Source: Thermoflexus hugenholtzii JAD2 (GTDB lineage Bacteria > Chloroflexota > Dehalococcoidia > SHYB01). From it: DNA of 6,604 nucleotides. The stretch covers positions 1-6,604 of the forward strand of contig CAMAVV010000092.1 of assembly GCA_945861815.1 (NCBI GenBank), given 5' to 3'. This document shows, in pieces, positions 5,394 through 6,604 of the stretch. Numbering within the stretch: the stretch's first letter is position 1; each line of letters starts with the position of its first letter. The notes under the pieces were generated by a model. The model searched no databases and had not been told where the DNA came from. It saw only the letters and a list, made by a program, of their open reading frames with translations. The position numbers and the translations under genes were made by a program.

Positions 5394-6056
5394 CAGCTCC
5401 CGGAAAATCGCGCAAGGAGATTAGGAATGGCTGAAGCGAAACCGGCTCCGTATCCGGTCAATATCACTGGGGAACTGCAGGAACCCCTTTCACGATGGCT
5501 ATGGCTTGTGAAATGGATCCTCCTCATCCCACATTGGCTCGTGCTGGTCTTCCTGACCGTAGCCTTTGTGTTCACATCGATCTGCGCTTGGTTCGCCATC
5601 CTTTTTACTGGAAAGTATCCAAGGAGCCTTTTTGATTTCAATGTGGGCGTTGGAAGATGGTGCTGGCGAACCGGATTCTACGGCTATAACGCCCTCGGCA
5701 CAGATAAATACCCCCCGTTCACTCTTGACCCGGTCGAGTATTCTGCAAAGCTGACGGTCGATTACCCAGAAAACCTCAACAGGTGGCTCATCTTCGTGAA
5801 ATGGTTCCTTGCCATCCCCCACCTGATAATCGCTATCATTCTCACTGGAGGAGCGAGCGCAAGCTGGGGCAAAAGTGAATGGTCATTCGGAGGCGTGGTC
5901 GGAATCCTCTCCTTCATCGCAGGCATCATCTTGCTCGTCACAGGAAAATACCCCAAAGGATTGTTCCCTATCATGCTGGGCATGAACCGTTGGGCTACGC
6001 GAACATATGCGTACTTCTTCCTCATGACCGATAAATATCCTCCGTTCCGGTTTGAG
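4830..6056 (+). repeat. four diverged DUF4389 units in two adjacent genes
   Basis: The unit occurs at 4830-5108, 5118-5390, 5451-5729 and 5739-6056, two per gene. All four copies share an IPH motif, TGKYP, an RW pair and TDKYPPF at the end. First units of the two genes resemble each other more than they resemble the second units (both have LSRWLWL, AWFAILFTGKYP, SLFD, FYGY and ALGTDKYPPF). This implies an internal duplication first and a whole-gene duplication later. Confidence 0.8.
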
Positions 6057-6062
6057 GAATAA
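5427..6062 (+). CDS. DUF4389 membrane protein, second of two tandem paralogues
   Basis: 211 residues, again two units: unit 1 (9-101) and unit 2 (105-210). Shared marks are LSRWLWLVKW (21-30), IPH (34-36; 130-132), TGKYP (61-65; 172-176), RW (77-78; 188-189) and TDKYPPF (92-98; 201-207). Unit 2 carries about 17 extra residues (140-156, polar and Gly/Ser-rich with WGKSEW) between its hydrophobic segments, which explains most of the length difference from the first paralogue. Hydrophobic stretches at about 25-61, 120-140 and 155-172 predict membrane insertion. AAGGAG (5414-5419) lies 7 bases before the ATG, a strong ribosome site. The gene follows its paralogue by 33 bases. Both read as less GC-rich than the neighbouring purQ and flavoprotein genes, probably because of membrane-protein composition. 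Function unknown. Confidence 0.86.
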   Translation: MAEAKPAPYPVNITGELQEPLSRWLWLVKWILLIPHWLVLVFLTVAFVFTSICAWFAILFTGKYPRSLFDFNVGVGRWCWRTGFYGYNALGTDKYPPFTLDPVEYSAKLTVDYPENLNRWLIFVKWFLAIPHLIIAIILTGGASASWGKSEWSFGGVVGILSFIAGIILLVTGKYPKGLFPIMLGMNRWATRTYAYFFLMTDKYPPFRFEE

Positions 6063-6087
6063 CCTCCCTTCACTGGCAACGACCCCG

Positions 6088-6604
6088 ATGCGCTTCGGCA
6101 CGTACCACACCTTCCAGCACCCACCCTGGATCGCCGAGCCAGATGTCTATCGCTATGAGATGGACCGCCTGGAGCTTGCCGACAGGATGGGCTACGACGA
6201 AGTCTGGATACCGGAGCAGCACTTCACGCCCTATTGCCTCACCGGCGACCCATTCGTCCTCGCCACCCACGCCGCGAGCCGCACAAAGCGCGTGCGCATC
6301 GGCATCGCCGTCGTCAACCTCTCCTTCGCCCACCCACTACGCCTCGCCGAGCAGGGCGCCCTCGTCGACATCCTTACAGGCGGGCGGCTCGACATCGGAA
6401 TCGGGCGCGGCTATCAGCCTATCCAGTACCCAGTCTTTGGCGTCTCGATGGAAGACACCCGAGAGCGATTCGATGAGACGCTCGACGTCCTCATCCGCTC
6501 CTGGACGGAGGAGCGCTTCTCCCACCAAGGCAAGTTCCACCACTTCCCCGATGTGAGCGTCCTCCCAAAGCCCATCTCCAAGCCCTACGTCCGGCTGCTC
6601 ATGG
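6088..6604 (+). CDS. luciferase-like flavin-dependent oxidoreductase, N-terminal part
   Basis: An open frame of 172 codons from ATG 6088 that runs off the window end without a stop. It reads as the first half of the TIM-barrel luciferase-like monooxygenase family: start strand MRFGTYHTFQ, RLELADRMGYDEVWIPEQHF (27-46) with the E-x-HF flavin-site motif, TKRVRIGIAVVNL (66-78), HPLRLAEQGALVDILTGGRLDIGIGRGY (82-109), and RFDETLDVLIRSW in the next helix. Members use reduced FMN or F420 to oxygenate or oxidise many substrates; the cofactor and substrate cannot be told from this part. It starts 25 bases after the second DUF4389 gene. No clear Shine-Dalgarno or promoter is visible before the ATG, so it may be read from the upstream transcript. 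An earlier in-frame start was not found. Confidence 0.88.
   Translation, partial: MRFGTYHTFQHPPWIAEPDVYRYEMDRLELADRMGYDEVWIPEQHFTPYCLTGDPFVLATHAASRTKRVRIGIAVVNLSFAHPLRLAEQGALVDILTGGRLDIGIGRGYQPIQYPVFGVSMEDTRERFDETLDVLIRSWTEERFSHQGKFHHFPDVSVLPKPISKPYVRLLM

Noticed and set aside
6049..6066. GAGG-AATAA-CCTC small inverted repeat over the end of the second DUF4389 gene
   Set aside because: Only a 4 bp stem and no T-run; expected by chance.

Overview
This 6.6 kb window looks like an ordinary bacterial chromosome segment that is fairly GC-rich and densely coded. No rRNA, tRNA, CRISPR array, transposase or phage gene is visible. The mix of genes points to Chloroflexota, possibly a Dehalococcoidia-like lineage: a DUF35 OB-fold protein, a NIP-like aquaporin, DUF4389 membrane proteins and a luciferase-like flavin oxidoreductase. 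That assignment is inference from gene content and needs a phylogeny of rpsU or purQ.

Left part (1-1803, + strand). The 3' end of a DUF35/OB-fold acyl-CoA-associated protein overlaps the start of an aquaporin (TAATG). The aquaporin's second pore loop resembles plant NIPs. After a gap of about 190 bases, a strong sigma70-type promoter (TTGACA-18 bp-TATACT) drives rpsU (ribosomal protein bS21). A GatB/YqeY-domain gene follows, and the unit closes with a clear intrinsic terminator. The rpsU leader carries a small perfect hairpin, and the YqeY start codon lies inside a 14 bp palindrome with no Shine-Dalgarno.

Middle (1805-4700). purQ (glutaminase subunit of FGAM synthase) starts right after that terminator, with a TATAAT box abutting it. 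purQ converges with only 13 bases of separation on a minus-strand pair: an NADH-type FAD oxidoreductase of the ferredoxin-reductase/AIF kind, followed 9 bases later by a class I SAM methyltransferase.

Right part (4692-6604). A compact divergent promoter region separates the flavoprotein gene from two tandem plus-strand DUF4389 membrane-protein genes. Each of these is itself an internal duplication, giving four copies of the same membrane unit. The start of a luciferase-like flavin-dependent oxidoreductase follows and runs off the window end.

The window mixes housekeeping genes (bS21, YqeY, PurQ) with small accessory metabolic and membrane units. I see no compelling new multi-gene system. The best candidates for follow-up are the four-unit DUF4389 array beside a divergent flavoprotein/methyltransferase operon, and the NIP-like aquaporin with an unusual pore filter.
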